Notes under the pieces: generated by a model | What the model saw: only the letters and a program-made list of their open reading frames with translations | What the model was told of the DNA's origin: nothing | Databases searched by the model: none | Made by a program: the position numbers and the translations under genes | Source of the DNA: Lumnitzera littorea | Lineage: Eukaryota; Streptophyta; Magnoliopsida; Myrtales; Combretaceae | Length of the DNA stretch: 64,000 nt | Assembly (NCBI GenBank): GCA_024138015.1 | Contig: JAMXBB010000007.1 | Coordinates: 66,656,421 to 66,720,420 of the forward strand | Direction of reading: 5' to 3' | Part shown: piece after piece, positions 62,734-64,000 of the stretch | Layout: the number at the start of each line of letters is the position of its first letter | Position numbering within the stretch: position 1 is the first letter of the stretch

Positions 62734-62796
62734 GGAGAGAGAGAGAGAGAAAGAGAGAGAAAGAGTAGTGAGAGTGTTAGAGAAGAGAGAGAGAGA
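62734..62796. repeat. (GA)n microsatellite cluster
   Basis: Two GA-rich runs, about 62734-62766 and 62782-62796, with short interruptions. Confidence 0.9.
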
Positions 62797-62895
62797 TGTA
62801 AAATCTTTAAATTATCCTATATATATAATTAAATGTATTAAAAAAATTATTTATTAATAATAAAAGTTTTATTTAAAAGATTAAATAAATAAAAA

Positions 62896-62896
62896 N
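62896..62896. other. Single undetermined base (n)
   Basis: The only ambiguous base in the window; it lies in an AT-rich run and suggests an assembly or consensus uncertainty. Confidence 1.
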
Positions 62897-63100
62897 TAAT
62901 CTATAGGTCCAAATCATTAAATGCCATCACAATGTTGTTTTGATAGTTACTTAAGATTTTAAATGCTTTAATAATATAGATATATATATAAATAGAGAGA
63001 GAGTGTGTTAGACGGATTTTACTAGAGTGTTTTCATATATCTCCTAAAATATATAATTAAATTACTGAAAATTATAGTTTATATTTTTTTCTTTTCGCAT

Positions 63101-64000
63101 TAAATACTATTGACATGCATCCGAAACTACTGATCGAATTCGTAAAATCCATTGAGGAAGGGAACATGGTGGCATAAAAAAGGAGGTATTAAAGGAGGAG
63201 GGGGTCCATCTTAGAAAGCTATGTGGACAGGACACCCAATTTTTAAAAAGGAGAGTTGAGCCAGCAAAGGGTGTTTGTATGATTGAAGACAAGATAAATG
63301 TGATGGCAATTAATGCTAGGGATCTAGAGATTAGCTTTTGCTGTGGGCTCGACTCTCTTTGATTGCATGCTCTTTGTGGGCATCACAAGATAGACAAATC
63401 AGTCAGTCATGTAATTATCAAGATCGTCGCGAGGTGTCTGCCAACCAACCTCCTTTCATCGCAGTACTGATGTTTTGAGTTTGAGCGAGGCTCCACATTA
63501 TTAACATTGGATTTTATATGATAGGAAATGATGTTTCAGCATCCTTAAGGTATTTACTAATTCAATAATGAAGTGCAAAAAAAAAAAAAAAAAAAAAAAG
63601 ATTCGTATATGATGTGTACATATTATTTTTGGATTATATATATACATAGCATCCCCTCTAGAATTCAGAATGCCTTATTTATTTATTTAATTTTTTTGGT
63701 TAACATATTTTAACAGACTGCCCAAAAATATATACGCCTACTAAAAGCCAATGCACATGTTATGTGAAAGAATGACCAAGGGCAAAATAGTGTAATAAAC
63801 AATGGCAATGAATTCATATTGTCATGCTTCAAAATTGAAGGATCTGAGTAGCTTGCCATATATTCCTAGCTTATACCCTTTTGAATTTTCAATTCCAAAC
63901 CTAGAAAACCATTTTCCCAAAACAAGCTGAGCAAATAGAAGCCTAGCCAATATTATTTCGTACATGTCAACTCAATTTTCAAACCAATCAAACAAGTGCA
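63101..64000. other. More unique tail, possible gene-proximal DNA
   Basis: From 63110 to 63520 composition is more balanced (agatcgtcgcgaggtgtctg, ggaggagggggtcc) and no element ends or decayed pol are seen. A 23-base A run lies at 63577-63599. It may be upstream or downstream DNA of a gene outside the window; I cannot define any exon. Confidence 0.3.

Larger units (their letters stand above)
62148..63100. other. Low-complexity AT and GA-rich stretch
   Basis: No gene is seen. It contains the GA microsatellites, several TATATA tracts and one undetermined base. Confidence 0.6.

Noticed and set aside
63107..63292. 61-codon minus-strand frame in the GC-balanced tail
   Set aside because: Composition is plausible, but there is no motif, no splice context and no way to tell it from chance.
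1..64000. CRISPR array, bacterial operons, rRNA genes or a viral genome
   Set aside because: No regularly spaced repeats, ribosome-binding sites, rRNA sequence or viral genes were seen; the content is typical plant intergenic DNA.

Overview
The window is AT-rich plant nuclear DNA, most likely from a dicot. The evidence is decayed Ty3/gypsy retrotransposons primed by a tRNA-iMet-type site, giant solo LTRs, a plant Tigger/pogo element, MITE-like repeats and a plastid-like tRNA-Leu. I found no intact host gene. Every recognisable coding stretch belongs to a mobile element and is broken by stops, frameshifts, deletions or insertions.

Layout. 1-3725: left-truncated gypsy element A on the minus strand (851-bp LTR, gag, protease, start of reverse transcriptase). 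About 4900-7870: remains of a plus-strand transposon-type ORF, split by an LTR-like insert (about 5510-6890) that itself carries a plastid-type tRNA-Leu. 8300-9560: possible copia-like 3' end and LTR. 9720-13874: mostly unassigned, with one striking inverted repeat. 13880-24453: plus-strand gypsy element C with two ~900-bp LTRs, PBS and a near-match 5-bp duplication. Inside it lies element B, of the same family as A, without its 5' LTR and fused in frame into C's RNase H. 25388-29203: solo LTR G. 30772-42923: minus-strand gypsy element D, broken by solo LTR E in its 3' LTR and solo LTR F in its integrase, and flanked by copies of a small host repeat. 43829-44533 and 59513-59803: MITE-like repeats. 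About 47460-48590: Athila-like LTR remnant. 49432-51939: probable solo LTR I. 53064-57489: solo LTR H, perhaps with a hAT-like insert. 59984-62145: Tigger transposon with recognisable CENP-B-type and DDD transposase sequence. 62148-64000: low-complexity sequence, then a more unique tail.

Together these form a nested insertion record. Gypsy elements with 850-910-bp LTRs landed in intergenic DNA; one was hit by a sister element and two were hit or reduced by very long LTRs. Families A/B, C and D have LTRs that begin alike and continue the pol frame a short way into the 3' LTR, ending in an R-S-R-A-R-like motif, which points to a CRM-related chromovirus lineage. The five giant LTRs share an AGTGAG-type motif about 380-480 bp from their TG end, consistent with a Tekay/Del-type group. 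I see no sign of a novel enzymatic or defence system. The notable content is structural: nested insertions, an in-frame chimera, LTR-encoded pol tails, and a plastid tRNA copy with a changed anticodon.
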